The notes below the pieces were generated by a model. That model was not told where the DNA came from and ran no database searches. It saw nothing but the letters and a program-made list of their open reading frames with translations. Shown here piece after piece: positions 37,490 through 49,576 of a stretch of DNA of 64,000 nucleotides (position 1 is its first letter; every line of letters starts with the position of its first letter). The translations under genes were made by a program, and so were the position numbers. Origin of the DNA: Cellvibrio sp. PSBB006 (GTDB lineage: Bacteria > Pseudomonadota > Gammaproteobacteria > Pseudomonadales > Cellvibrionaceae); assembly GCF_002162135.1 (NCBI RefSeq), contig NZ_CP021382.1, forward strand, positions 3,346,001 through 3,410,000. The letters run 5' to 3'.

Positions 37490-38305
37490 TTGACCAAGAT
37501 ATACGCTGTAGCCAACCAAAAAGGCGGAGTAGGTAAAACCACTACCTGCGTCAATCTGGCCGCTTCGCTGGTGGCAACCAAAAAGCGTGTCCTGCTGGTG
37601 GATCTCGATCCGCAAGGTAATGCCACCATGGGCAGTGGTATCGACAAAGATGATGTTGAGCGCAGTGTCTATGATGTACTGACCCAGCGCGCGGCAGCGG
37701 TCGACTGTATCCTCACCTCGGAAAGTGGCGGCTATCAGGTGTTGCCTGCCAACAGCGATCTTACGGCGGCGGAAGTGGAGATGCTTTCCCTGGCGAACAA
37801 AGAGCGCCTGCTGCAACAGGGTTTGCAACAGATTCGCGAACAATACGATTACGTCATCATCGATTGTCCGCCGTCGCTGAACATGTTGACGGTGAATGCA
37901 CTGACGGCCTGCGATGGCGTCATCATTGCCATGCAGTGTGAGTATTACGCCCTTGAGGGTTTGTCGGCCCTGGTCAATACCATCAACCAGATTCAGCAAT
38001 TGCTAAACCCGCAATTGAAGATCGAAGGCTTACTGCGCACCATGTACGATCCGCGCAACAGTTTGACCAATGATGTTTCGGCCCAATTGACCCAGCATTT
38101 TGGCGATCGCGTTTATCGCACCTGCATCCCGCGCAATGTCCGCCTTGCGGAAGCGCCCAGTTTCGGTCAACCCGTGCTGGCGTTCGATCGGGTATCCAAG
38201 GGTGCGATTGCTTACCTGGCTCTGGCCGGGGAAATCATTCGCCGCAACGATCCCAATTACAAACCCTCAGAATTCGTCGCTGCGGCGGAAGACCCGATTC
38301 ACTAG
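37490..38305 (+). CDS. parA: chromosome partitioning ATPase ParA (Soj)
   Basis: 271 residues from TTG 37490, with AAGGA upstream. KGGVGKTTTCVNLAASL is the deviant Walker A, followed by VDLDPQGNATMGSG and IIDCPPSLNMLT. It drives segregation of the origin with ParB bound at parS sites (two found in recF). It lies 50 bases before parB. Confidence 0.97.
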   Translation: MTKIYAVANQKGGVGKTTTCVNLAASLVATKKRVLLVDLDPQGNATMGSGIDKDDVERSVYDVLTQRAAAVDCILTSESGGYQVLPANSDLTAAEVEMLSLANKERLLQQGLQQIREQYDYVIIDCPPSLNMLTVNALTACDGVIIAMQCEYYALEGLSALVNTINQIQQLLNPQLKIEGLLRTMYDPRNSLTNDVSAQLTQHFGDRVYRTCIPRNVRLAEAPSFGQPVLAFDRVSKGAIAYLALAGEIIRRNDPNYKPSEFVAAAEDPIH

Positions 38306-38355
38306 GATTCAAGCCCGCTCCGAATAGCGGAGCTCAGAACACAGGCTCGCAAGAT

Positions 38356-39273
38356 ATGTCGTCAAAACGCAAAGGTTTAGGTAAGGGACTGGATGCACTC
38401 CTGAGTGCCGGGTTGGGAATGTCACCGCCACAGGTTGCCACCACATCTCCCACCGGAGAAACCGTTTCAACAGCTGAACAGTTACCCGCTGATGGCAAAC
38501 TGGCGCATATTCCCGTGGAATTTTGTCAGCGCGGTAAATATCAGCCGCGTCGCGACATGCACCCGGAACAACTAGAAGAACTGGCGGAATCCATCAAAGC
38601 CCAAGGCGTGATGCAGCCGATTGTGGTGCGGCAGATAGGTCCGGATAAGTACGAAATTATTGCCGGCGAACGGCGCTGGCGCGCTACTCAATTGGCCGGA
38701 CTGGACAAGATTCCAGCGGTAATCCGCGATGTGCCCGACGAAGCGGCAATCGCTATGGCGCTGATCGAAAATATCCAGCGCGAAGACCTCAACCCTATCG
38801 AAGAGGCGGTTGCGCTCAAGCGTCTGCAGGATGAATTTGAATTAACGCACCAGGAAGTGGCACAAGCGGTGGGTAAGTCGCGCACGACAGTGACCAACCT
38901 GTTGCGCTTGATTGCCCTGACTGATGAAGTCAAAACCCTGCTGGAACACGGCGACCTGGAGATGGGTCACGCCCGCGCGCTCTTGACGCTGGATGCACCA
39001 GACCAACGCGATATCGGCCGGCAGATCGTGGCGAAGGGCTTATCGGTTCGCCAAACGGAAACCCTGGTACGCAACTTTCAGGAAAATAAACACAAGGACA
39101 AGATCAAGGCGCCAGCTGCACCCTCCGCTGATATTCGGCGCCTGCAAGAACAATTGTCCGATACGCTGGGCGCGGGTGTGGAGATCCAGCATACGGCCAA
39201 AGGCAAAGGCAAACTGGTGATTAACTACAACACCCTTGATGAACTGGATGGCATTCTCGCCCATATCAAGTGA
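38356..39273 (+). CDS. parB: chromosome partitioning protein ParB (Spo0J)
   Basis: 305 residues. CTP-binding motifs GERRWRATQLAG and ENIQREDLNPIEEA, an HTH (LTHQEVAQAVGKSRTTVTNLLRL) that reads parS, and a C-terminal dimer domain. The N-terminal KRKGLGKGLDALLS is the usual ParA-contacting start. Confidence 0.97.
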   Translation: MSSKRKGLGKGLDALLSAGLGMSPPQVATTSPTGETVSTAEQLPADGKLAHIPVEFCQRGKYQPRRDMHPEQLEELAESIKAQGVMQPIVVRQIGPDKYEIIAGERRWRATQLAGLDKIPAVIRDVPDEAAIAMALIENIQREDLNPIEEAVALKRLQDEFELTHQEVAQAVGKSRTTVTNLLRLIALTDEVKTLLEHGDLEMGHARALLTLDAPDQRDIGRQIVAKGLSVRQTETLVRNFQENKHKDKIKAPAAPSADIRRLQEQLSDTLGAGVEIQHTAKGKGKLVINYNTLDELDGILAHIK

Positions 39274-39331
39274 GATAGTGGATTTAGTAAGTTATTTAAC
39301 GTAGAGAGCCACGGGCGCGGCGGATTTAAAC

Positions 39332-39360
39332 TTGCTGCGCCTATTTAATGTCCCTATAAT
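39332..39360 (+). promoter_or_regulatory. atp operon promoter
   Basis: TTGCTG (39332-39337), a 17-base spacer and TATAAT (39355-39360): a near-consensus sigma-70 promoter about 45 bases before the predicted atpI start, fitting constitutive high expression. Confidence 0.75.
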
Positions 39361-39410
39361 GCGGCGGCCCAATCAGGTAGCACAAAGGTTGCACCAACTT
39401 GGGCTGTTAG

Positions 39411-39854
39411 TTGATAAGAAGCGGCAAAAACGTCGAAGAATTGAGAAAAACAAAGCCTGAGATAGGTCGACTCCGTCCAAGCACCATAGCCAGACCACCA
39501 GTTGTGCAGCGATTGTTTATGTTGTGGCTGGCGGCGGTTGTACTGGCAGTGGCGGTAATGCCGATAGATTCCAAATGGGGTCTATCACTTTTATGGGGTT
39601 TTTCGGTTTGCTTGTTACCTGCCATCTGCTTCTCCTGGTATTCGTTTAAATACCGGGGCGCACGTGCGGCTGTAACAGCGGTAAGTGCATTTTACCGCGC
39701 CGAGGCTATAAAGTTTTTTCTCACGGCATTGCTGTTTGCTGCGGTTTTCCATCGCGCAGACAAGGTCAATCTGCTCGTATTCTTCCTCGCGTTCATCGCC
39801 GCACAGATTTTTTCGTGGTTGCTTACAGCCCTGACGCTGAAGCAGCCCCGTTGA
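39411..39854 (+). CDS. atpI: ATP synthase assembly protein AtpI (subunit I)
   Basis: 147 residues with four hydrophobic segments: LFMLWLAAVVLAVAVMPI, SLLWGFSVCLLPAICFSW, then FFLTALLFAAVF and LVFFLAFIAAQIFSWLLTAL. It helps assemble the c-ring and is non-essential. The start is uncertain (TTG 39411, or TTG 39441); neither has a strong ribosome site. It is the first gene of the operon. Confidence 0.85.
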   Translation: MIRSGKNVEELRKTKPEIGRLRPSTIARPPVVQRLFMLWLAAVVLAVAVMPIDSKWGLSLLWGFSVCLLPAICFSWYSFKYRGARAAVTAVSAFYRAEAIKFFLTALLFAAVFHRADKVNLLVFFLAFIAAQIFSWLLTALTLKQPR

Positions 39855-39881
39855 TCCATATTCATCCAACTTGCAACGTGA

Positions 39882-40835
<954 letters not shown>

Positions 40836-40855
40836 TTTTTTCATTCACTGTTTAG

Positions 40856-41131
<276 letters not shown>

Positions 41132-41227
41132 TTTGAAACGCTTGTGCTTTTAACAGAAATTTTTTGAGGGTTTCTCTCGAAGGTTTCTACCAACAGCCAA
41201 AAGCTTTCCACAACAGGGGTTATCGGC

Positions 41228-41698
41228 GTGAACATTAATTTGACCTTAATCGGACAGTCCATCACGTTTTTATTCTTCGTGCTTTTCTGCATGAAGTTCG
41301 TGTGGCCGTTCATCACCGCTGCGATGGCCGAACGCCAGAAGTTAATCGCAGACGGCCTTGCTGCCGCAGATCGTGCGAGCAAGGATCTCGAGTTAGCCCA
41401 GGAAAAAGCCACCCACACCCTGCGCGACGCCAAGCAAGAAGCTGCTGCCATCCTTGAATCCGCCAACAAACGCGCTACGCAAATTGTTGAGGAAGCCAAA
41501 GAACAGGCACGCGCTGAAGCTGATCGCATCAAAGCTGCCGCCGAGGCAGAAGTTGAGCAGGAAGTGAATCGCGCGAAAGAAAAACTGCGCTCACAAGTCG
41601 CCGTTCTGGCGCTGGCCGGTGCCGAGAAAGTCTTGCAAGCTTCAGTCAATGAAGCCACACACAAGACCATGCTCGACAAACTGGCTGCCAGTCTATAA
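41228..41698 (+). CDS. atpF: ATP synthase F0 subunit b
   Basis: 156 residues from GTG 41228. One N-terminal membrane helix ([21 protein letters not shown]) then a long, charged coiled-coil that forms the peripheral stalk. Length equals that of E. coli. Located between atpE and atpH. Confidence 0.97.
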   Translation: MNINLTLIGQSITFLFFVLFCMKFVWPFITAAMAERQKLIADGLAAADRASKDLELAQEKATHTLRDAKQEAAAILESANKRATQIVEEAKEQARAEADRIKAAAEAEVEQEVNRAKEKLRSQVAVLALAGAEKVLQASVNEATHKTMLDKLAASL

Positions 41699-41710
41699 GC
41701 GAGGTGAACC

Positions 41711-42247
41711 GTGGCTGAACTGACTACACTCGCCCGGCCATACGCGAAAGCCGCGTTTCAGTACGCGCTGGAAGCGAAGGACCTGGCAGGCTGGGGCAAG
41801 CAATTGGCAACACTTGCTGCCGTCAGCCGTTATGGCGTAATGCAGAAAAAGGTCGCATCGCCGTCATTGTCTGCTCAGCAACAAGCACAGCTGTTGATCG
41901 ATGCATGTGGTGACGAGTTAAGCGCACCCGTGCGTAATTTCATTGTGTTATTGGCGCAAAACAAGCGCCTGCTGTTGCTGCCGGAGATCTATCAATTATT
42001 TGATGCTCTCAAGACTGCACAAGAGCAAGCAATCGACGTTGAATTGACCACCGCCATCGCCCTGGACGATGCGAGTCAAGCCAATCTTGCAGAAGCACTG
42101 AGTAGCAAGTTGGCGCGCAAGGTAAATGTCCAGACGGTTGTCGACCAGCATTTGCTGGCAGGCGTAATTATCAAAGCAGGTGATTTGGTCATCGACGGCT
42201 CGATGCGCGGTCGGTTAGAGAAACTCGCCAAAGCAATCAATTCGTAG
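41711..42247 (+). CDS. atpH: ATP synthase F1 subunit delta
   Basis: 178 residues from GTG 41711. TLARPYAKAAFQYALEAKDL and the C-terminal GDLVIDGSMRGRLEKLAKAI are family hallmarks. It joins the peripheral stalk to the top of F1. 12 bases after atpF. Confidence 0.97.
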   Translation: MAELTTLARPYAKAAFQYALEAKDLAGWGKQLATLAAVSRYGVMQKKVASPSLSAQQQAQLLIDACGDELSAPVRNFIVLLAQNKRLLLLPEIYQLFDALKTAQEQAIDVELTTAIALDDASQANLAEALSSKLARKVNVQTVVDQHLLAGVIIKAGDLVIDGSMRGRLEKLAKAINS

Positions 42248-42263
42248 GATTGAGGAATAGAGC

Positions 42264-43808
42264 ATGCAGCAGCTGAATCCATCCGAGATTAGCGAAATAA
42301 TCAAGCAGCGCATCGACCAGCTCGATGTGTCTTCTGAAGCCCGTAATGTGGGCACCGTAGTATCTGTATCCGACGGTATCGTCCGTATTCACGGCTTGAT
42401 GGACGTGATGTACGGTGAAATGATCGAGTTCGACGGCGGTCGTTTCGGTATGGCCCTGAACCTGGAGCGCGACTCTGTCGGTGCGGTAATCCTGGGTGAC
42501 TATATCGGCATCGCCGAGGGCCAAACCTGTAAATGTACTGGCCGTATCCTTGAAGTGCCGGTTGGTCCGGAGCTGGAAGGTCGCGTAATCGATGCACTGG
42601 GTAACCCTATCGACGGTAAAGGCCCTGTCAACGCCAAGTTGACTGACGCCATCGAAAAAGTTGCACCCGGCGTAATCTGGCGTAAGTCGGTCGACCAACC
42701 GGTGCAAATCGGTTTGAAAGCCATCGACGCCATGGTGCCGATTGGTCGTGGTCAGCGTGAGCTGATCATTGGTGACCGTCAGATCGGTAAGACCGCTATC
42801 GCGATCGACGCCATTATCAACCAGAAAGATTCCGGCATTAAATGTATTTATGTCGCTATCGGCCAAAAAGCCTCTTCTATTGCTGCCGTTGTGCGCAAAC
42901 TGGAAGAGCACGGCGCTATGGAGCACACCGTAGTGGTAGCGGCTACGGCCTCTGACCCGGCGGCGATGCAATTCCTGGCTCCTTTTGCCGGTTGCACCAT
43001 TGGTGAGTACTACCGCGACCGCGGTCAGGATGCGTTGATCATTTATGACGACCTGACCAAACAAGCTTGGGCTTACCGTCAAATCTCCCTGTTGTTACGT
43101 CGTCCGCCAGGCCGTGAAGCCTACCCTGGTGACGTATTCTATTTGCACTCCCGTCTGCTGGAGCGCGCTTCGCGTGTGAGCGAAGCTTGGGTGGAGAAAT
43201 TCACCAAGGGCGAAGTAACCGGCAAAACCGGTTCCTTGACGGCGCTGCCAATGATTGAAACCCAGGCGGGTGACGTGTCGGCGTTCGTTCCGACCAACGT
43301 GATTTCGATCACCGATGGTCAGATCTTCCTGGAAGCCTCCATGTTTAACTCCGGTATCCGTCCGGCGATGAACGCCGGTATTTCGGTATCGCGGGTAGGT
43401 GGTGCGGCGCAAACCAAGGTCATCAAGAAGTTGTCCGGTGGTATCCGTACCGCTCTGGCACAGTACCGTGAATTGGCCGCCTTCTCCCAGTTTGCCTCTG
43501 ATCTGGATGAAGCGACCAAGTCACAGCTGGATCACGGCCAACGCGTGACAGAACTCATGAAGCAGAAGCAATTCTCGCCCATGAGCATCGCGCAGATGGC
43601 ATTGGTTCTGTATGCGGCCAACGAAGGTCACCTGAAAGATGTGCCGGTAAACAAGGTGCTGGATTTTGAAGCTGCCATCCTCTCTTACGCTAACAGTGAA
43701 TACGCCGATGTGATGAAGACCATCAACACCACCGGCGACTGGAACGCGGAACTGGAAGGCAAATTCAAAGAACTGATCACCAAGTTCAAGGCGAGCCAAA
43801 CCTGGTAA
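42264..43808 (+). CDS. atpA: ATP synthase F1 subunit alpha
   Basis: 514 residues. P-loop GDRQIGKTA near residue 170, the signature [17 protein letters not shown], and the N-terminal [14 protein letters not shown] that binds delta. It carries the non-catalytic nucleotide sites. A terminator-like hairpin lies 8 bases after the stop. Confidence 0.99.
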   Translation: MQQLNPSEISEIIKQRIDQLDVSSEARNVGTVVSVSDGIVRIHGLMDVMYGEMIEFDGGRFGMALNLERDSVGAVILGDYIGIAEGQTCKCTGRILEVPVGPELEGRVIDALGNPIDGKGPVNAKLTDAIEKVAPGVIWRKSVDQPVQIGLKAIDAMVPIGRGQRELIIGDRQIGKTAIAIDAIINQKDSGIKCIYVAIGQKASSIAAVVRKLEEHGAMEHTVVVAATASDPAAMQFLAPFAGCTIGEYYRDRGQDALIIYDDLTKQAWAYRQISLLLRRPPGREAYPGDVFYLHSRLLERASRVSEAWVEKFTKGEVTGKTGSLTALPMIETQAGDVSAFVPTNVISITDGQIFLEASMFNSGIRPAMNAGISVSRVGGAAQTKVIKKLSGGIRTALAQYRELAAFSQFASDLDEATKSQLDHGQRVTELMKQKQFSPMSIAQMALVLYAANEGHLKDVPVNKVLDFEAAILSYANSEYADVMKTINTTGDWNAELEGKFKELITKFKASQTW

Positions 43809-43816
43809 GACATTGC

Positions 43817-43840
43817 AGGCCCGCGATTATGCGGGCCTTT
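43817..43840 (+). terminator. terminator-like hairpin between atpA and atpG
   Basis: AGGCCCGC (43817-43824), a 6-base loop, GCGGGCCT (43831-43838) and a short TTT. It is GC-rich with a weak T tail, so it is more likely an attenuator or an mRNA processing and stability element that tunes subunit ratios than a full stop. Confidence 0.55.
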
Positions 43841-43875
43841 CCATGTCGTAACGCACATCTTGAGGGCCTTTGAGA

Positions 43876-44742
43876 ATGGCAGGCACAAAAGAAATACGGA
43901 CCCAGATGCTCAGCATCAAGAGCACGCAAAAGATTACCAGCGCGATGGAAATGGTCGCCGCCAGTAAGATGCGCCGTGCTCAGGAGCGGATGCAGTTGGG
44001 TAAGCCTTACGCCAAGCGTATGCGTGAGGTGATCGGGCATCTGGCCAACGCCAATCCCGAGTACAAGCACAGTTTTATGCAACAGCGCGACGTTAAACGC
44101 GTCGGTTTTATCCTGGTATCCAGTGACCGCGGTCTCTGCGGCGGCTTGAACATTAACGTGTTCAAAACCGCTATCAGAAATATGAAACCCTGGTCGGATC
44201 AGGGCGTGGATATCGATCTTTGCCTGATTGGTGCAAAAGCCTCGGCATTCTTTAAAAGCTTTGGTGGCAATGTGGTTGCCGCTACCCGCGACCTGGGTGA
44301 AGCACCCAGCGTGGCCGACCTGATCGGTAGCGTTAAAGTGATGCTCGACGCATACGCCGACGGCAAGATTGATCGTCTCTTTCTGGTGAGTAACGAATTC
44401 GTCAACACCATGACCCAGAGCCCTACCCTGCGTCAGTTATTGCCGCTGGAACCGGAAGAAAACAAAAAGCTGAAACACCATTGGGATTACATCTACGAGC
44501 CCAACGCCGAAGTGTTACTCGACGGCCTCTTGACTCGCTACATCGAATCCCAGGTGTATCAAGCGGTAGTGGAAAATGCGGCGGCTGAACAAGCTGCGCG
44601 CATGATCGCCATGAAAAGCGCCACTGATAACGCCGGTGAGCTGATCGATAGCCTCAAGTTGATCTACAACAAGGCCCGTCAATCAGCGATTACCCAGGAG
44701 TTGTCCGAGATCGTGGGTGGCGCAGCGGCGGTCGCTTCCTAA
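43876..44742 (+). CDS. atpG: ATP synthase F1 subunit gamma
   Basis: 288 residues, E. coli length. [20 protein letters not shown] start and the C-terminal coiled coil ([21 protein letters not shown]) form the rotating shaft. ATG 43876 is the standard start. Confidence 0.98.
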   Translation: MAGTKEIRTQMLSIKSTQKITSAMEMVAASKMRRAQERMQLGKPYAKRMREVIGHLANANPEYKHSFMQQRDVKRVGFILVSSDRGLCGGLNINVFKTAIRNMKPWSDQGVDIDLCLIGAKASAFFKSFGGNVVAATRDLGEAPSVADLIGSVKVMLDAYADGKIDRLFLVSNEFVNTMTQSPTLRQLLPLEPEENKKLKHHWDYIYEPNAEVLLDGLLTRYIESQVYQAVVENAAAEQAARMIAMKSATDNAGELIDSLKLIYNKARQSAITQELSEIVGGAAAVAS

Positions 44743-44803
44743 GCTGATGCAACAATTTTGAGTTTAAACCTTCAGGTCCGCGCTAACAGATTAGCCAGCC
44801 TGA

Positions 44804-46201
<1,398 letters not shown>

Positions 46202-46268
46202 TGACCATACCCGGTAGCGCCTCTTATTAAGAGCCTGCCGGGTTGTTCTCAGCATGAGAGACAGAGAC

Positions 46269-46694
46269 ATGGCTATGACTGTTCAATGCGATATCGTCAG
46301 TGCAGAGCGCGAGATTTTCTCCGGTCTGGTCGAGATGGTAGTGGCCAACGGTTCGCTGGGTGATCTGGGTATTAACTACGGCCACGCGCCCTTGTTAACT
46401 GGCCTTGAGCCAGGCCCGGTGCGCATCAAGAAGCAAGGTGGCGAGGAAGAGATCTTCTACGTCTCCGGTGGCTATCTTGAAGTGCAGCCTTACCATGTGA
46501 CGGTGCTGGCTGATACCGCCCTGCGCGCCGGTGACATGGACGAAGCGGCAGCGCAACAAGCCAAAGAGCACGCTGCGCAACAACTGGCAAATCAATCGGG
46601 TGAAGTGGATTATTCCCGCGCGGCTATCCAGTTGGCAGAAGCCTCTGCCCAGTTACGCACATTGCAATCGATTCGTAAGAAACTCGGTAAATAA
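46269..46694 (+). CDS. atpC: ATP synthase F1 subunit epsilon
   Basis: 141 residues. [19 protein letters not shown] start, beta-sandwich domain ([19 protein letters not shown]), then the C-terminal helical hairpin that can inhibit ATP hydrolysis. It is the last gene of the operon, followed by a strong terminator. Confidence 0.98.
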   Translation: MAMTVQCDIVSAEREIFSGLVEMVVANGSLGDLGINYGHAPLLTGLEPGPVRIKKQGGEEEIFYVSGGYLEVQPYHVTVLADTALRAGDMDEAAAQQAKEHAAQQLANQSGEVDYSRAAIQLAEASAQLRTLQSIRKKLGK

Positions 46695-46723
46695 ACACAA
46701 CTCTTGTGTGGATTCACCAAACT

Positions 46724-46752
46724 AAAAAAGGGTAGCTCAGGCTACCCTTTTT
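46724..46752. terminator. bidirectional rho-independent terminator after atpC
   Basis: AAAAAA then GGGTAGC-TCAG-GCTACCC then TTTTT: a 7-base stem with a 4-base loop and A/T tracts on both sides. It serves the atp operon on the plus strand and the convergent GH43 gene on the minus strand. Confidence 0.9.
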
Positions 46753-46783
46753 ACTTTCCTGCACCGCAGCGATTTCAGAGCTT

Positions 46784-47839
46784 CTATAAAGGCACCGGTG
46801 CAACCCCTTCGTTGGTCATCACGACCGGTTTGATGGAACCATCTTCATTGAAATACAAGTGCTCAATCGCCATCAGCCGATGGTTGCCGTCATTAGTGTC
46901 CAAAGGGCGGCGATGGTAAACAATGTACCAATTATCTGTACCCGGAATATTCACCACGGAATGATGGCCGGCGCCCTTGGCGATCCTGGTATCCTGTTGC
47001 AGGATTTTGCCGATGCGCTTGAACGGCCCCAGCGGCGATGAAGCCATGGCGTAGGCCACGCTGTAATCCGGCCCCGTCCACTCTCCTTCGGACCACATCA
47101 GATAATACATCCCCTTGCGTTTCACCATAAACGAGCCTTCAACATAGTCTTCACTCGGTGTGATGTCTTTGTAGAACTCGCCATCAGCAAAGGGCTCCAG
47201 GCTGAGTAAATCCTTACTTAGCTTGACGACATTGCAGCGCTTCCAGCCACCGTAATAGAGGTAGAACTGGCCATCGTCGTCCTTGAATACCATCTGATCG
47301 ATGGGCTGCGCGCCCTTGTGAATCTGGCCGATCAGCGGTTTGCCCAAGGCATCGCGATAAGGGCCTTCGGGTTTATCGGCGACCGCCACACCGATGCCGC
47401 CGAGCTGTTCGTTGTCCAGGATATTGTTGGCGCTGAAGAACAGGTAGTACTTACCGTTAGCCGCGATCGCGGAGGGCGCCCAGACGGCATAGGCAGCCCA
47501 ACTTACATCCTTGATATCCAATACCCGATGATGTCTGGTCCAGTTGACGAGGTCCGGGGAAGAAAAGGCATCGAGAAACGTCTGTTTCAGGAACGGCGAC
47601 CAGATACCAGGCTGGTTGCGTTGTTCGCGCTGGCTTTCGCTCAGGGTGACCGGTAGGTCGGGCGTGGTTTCGCCGGCAGAATAAGTTGGATAAATCCAGA
47701 ACTGGTCGTTGAAGATCCGTATCTCCGGATCGGCATACCAACCCGGATCAATGGGATTGGCAGCAAGGCTCTGAGCACCGTATTGGCTACCGACGAGCAG
47801 ACACAAAACCTTGATAAAAGATGTCAGGAACCTATTCAT
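46784..47839 (-). CDS. secreted glycoside hydrolase family 43
   Basis: 351 residues with a signal peptide (about 1-27, cleaved near SLA-AN). The GH43 acidic residues are Asp37 in WYADPEIRIF, Asp181 in PIDQMVFKDDDG, and Glu234 in DYVEGSFMVKR. It should act on arabinose or xylose side chains of plant polysaccharides; exact specificity cannot be read by eye. ATG 47839 with GGGTGA upstream is preferred over earlier in-frame starts, because a signal peptide follows at once. It is inserted between atpC and glmU, which are neighbours in many gammaproteobacteria. Confidence 0.88.
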   Translation of the reverse strand: MNRFLTSFIKVLCLLVGSQYGAQSLAANPIDPGWYADPEIRIFNDQFWIYPTYSAGETTPDLPVTLSESQREQRNQPGIWSPFLKQTFLDAFSSPDLVNWTRHHRVLDIKDVSWAAYAVWAPSAIAANGKYYLFFSANNILDNEQLGGIGVAVADKPEGPYRDALGKPLIGQIHKGAQPIDQMVFKDDDGQFYLYYGGWKRCNVVKLSKDLLSLEPFADGEFYKDITPSEDYVEGSFMVKRKGMYYLMWSEGEWTGPDYSVAYAMASSPLGPFKRIGKILQQDTRIAKGAGHHSVVNIPGTDNWYIVYHRRPLDTNDGNHRLMAIEHLYFNEDGSIKPVVMTNEGVAPVPL

Positions 47840-48020
47840 AATGTCACCCGGTAATTGATGACATTGATAGTGTTTGTGCCTCGCAGTGAAGTCAAAATAT
47901 TTAACAAAGCTTATGACATATCCGTAACCGCCGGCTTGTCGTAACGGCAGCATCAACGGTCATAAACCGTTAGAATGTGCACCGATTTATCCCATCCACA
48001 TCCACCGAAAAGGAATCATC

Positions 48021-49382
48021 ATGCTCGATATTCTTGTTCTCGCCGCCGGTAAAGGCACACGCATGCGCTCTGATTTACCCAAAGTCCTGCACCCTGTGGG
48101 CGGCAAAGCGTTGGTGCAGCATGTGGTGGATACCGCGCGCCAGGTGGGAAGTGAGCGCATCCTGATTATCACTGGCCATGGTGCGGAAAAGGTGGAAGAG
48201 AAGATGGCCGCACCGGATGTGAGCTTCATCTTGCAGGCCCAACAACTGGGGACCGGTCACGCGGTACAACAGGCCCTGCCGCAACTGCGCGACGAGGCTA
48301 CCGTCCTGATCCTGTACGGTGACGTTCCTTTGACGCGCGCTGAAACCCTGCAAAAACTGATCGCCCATGTGAACGATCATCAAATGGGATTATTGACCGT
48401 CAACCTCCCCGACCCCACCGGTTACGGGCGTATCTTGCGTGACGGCGATGGTGCGGTGAGCGCGATCGTCGAACACAAAGATGCCACTGACGCGCAACGC
48501 CAGATCAACGAAATCAATACCGGCATCATGGCGGTGAAGGCAAAGCATCTACAACAATGGTTGCCGCAACTGACCAATAACAATGCGCAAGGCGAATATT
48601 ATCTGACGGACATCATCGCTCTCGCCCGCCAGAACGGTGTGGCGATCCAGGTTGAACAGCCCAACGCTATCGAAGAAGTGGAAGGCATCAACAATCGTCA
48701 GCAACAGGCCGCACTGGAACGTTTCTATCAAAAACAAAAAGCCAACGAACTCATGGTTGCTGGAGTGACGTTATTGGACCCGGCGCGGTTTGACTGCCGT
48801 GGCACTATTGAGGTTGGCCGCGATGTCGTGATCGACATCAACTGTGTGTTTGAAGGCGAGGTCGTGCTCGGCGACGGCGTTACCATCGAACCCAACTGCG
48901 TGATCATCAACAGCCGCATCGGCAATAACACGCATATCAAAGCCAATAGCCACATTGAAGATACGGTCACTGCAGGCGACTGCGATATTGGACCTTTTGC
49001 CCGTCTGCGCCCCGGCACGCAATTGGCGCAGGGCGCGAAGATCGGCAACTTTGTCGAAACCAAAAAGGCCGTGATCGGTGAAGGCAGCAAAGTGAATCAC
49101 CTGAGTTATATCGGTGATACCACCATCGGGAAAAAAGCCAACATCGGCGCGGGCACCATCACCTGTAATTACGATGGCGTGAACAAATTCAAAACCGAGA
49201 TTGGTGACAACGCCTTTATCGGCTCCAACTCGGCCCTGGTCGCGCCGGTCAAGGTCGGCGCCAATGCGACCGTCGGGGCCGGCTCGATTATCACCAAGGA
49301 TGTTGCGGATGAAGAGTTGGCCATTGCACGCGGCAAGCAGCGCAATATTCAGGGCTGGGAGCGGCCGAAGAAGAAATCCTGA
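48021..49382 (+). CDS. glmU: bifunctional N-acetylglucosamine-1-phosphate uridyltransferase / glucosamine-1-phosphate acetyltransferase
   Basis: 453 residues. N-terminal pyrophosphorylase with [20 protein letters not shown], then the left-handed beta-helix acetyltransferase with hexapeptide repeats and the [17 protein letters not shown] segment. It makes UDP-GlcNAc for peptidoglycan and lipopolysaccharide, two steps after GlmS, encoded 5 kb downstream. Confidence 0.98.
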   Translation: MLDILVLAAGKGTRMRSDLPKVLHPVGGKALVQHVVDTARQVGSERILIITGHGAEKVEEKMAAPDVSFILQAQQLGTGHAVQQALPQLRDEATVLILYGDVPLTRAETLQKLIAHVNDHQMGLLTVNLPDPTGYGRILRDGDGAVSAIVEHKDATDAQRQINEINTGIMAVKAKHLQQWLPQLTNNNAQGEYYLTDIIALARQNGVAIQVEQPNAIEEVEGINNRQQQAALERFYQKQKANELMVAGVTLLDPARFDCRGTIEVGRDVVIDINCVFEGEVVLGDGVTIEPNCVIINSRIGNNTHIKANSHIEDTVTAGDCDIGPFARLRPGTQLAQGAKIGNFVETKKAVIGEGSKVNHLSYIGDTTIGKKANIGAGTITCNYDGVNKFKTEIGDNAFIGSNSALVAPVKVGANATVGAGSIITKDVADEELAIARGKQRNIQGWERPKKKS

Positions 49383-49444
49383 TGCTTGCCGTGGGAATTG
49401 AAATTTACGATATGCACTGAAATCGAAACGACGTTTTTATGCAT

Positions 49445-49476
49445 AAAAAATCCTGGGCAGGTCACCCTGCCCAGGA
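49445..49476 (-). terminator. hairpin after glmU with its T tract on the minus strand
   Basis: TCCTGGGCAGG (49451-49461) and CCTGCCCAGGA (49466-49476) pair over 11 bases with a 4-base loop. An A6 tract precedes it on the plus strand, so the T tract is on the minus strand; on the plus strand no T run follows. No minus-strand gene lies upstream. It may still act as a stabilising 3' hairpin for glmU mRNA or stop antisense transcription. Confidence 0.6.
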
Positions 49477-49576
49477 TGTAAAGAATCAAAATAATGCGAT
49501 GCATTAGCTGTTAGTCAAGTGTGAAACCGGTATCATCAGCGCCATCTATCCAACAATAATAACGAGGCCCCGGTTT

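Noticed and set aside
42237-43082. 281-codon antisense frame inside atpA
   Set aside because: Shadow of the atpA coding frame.
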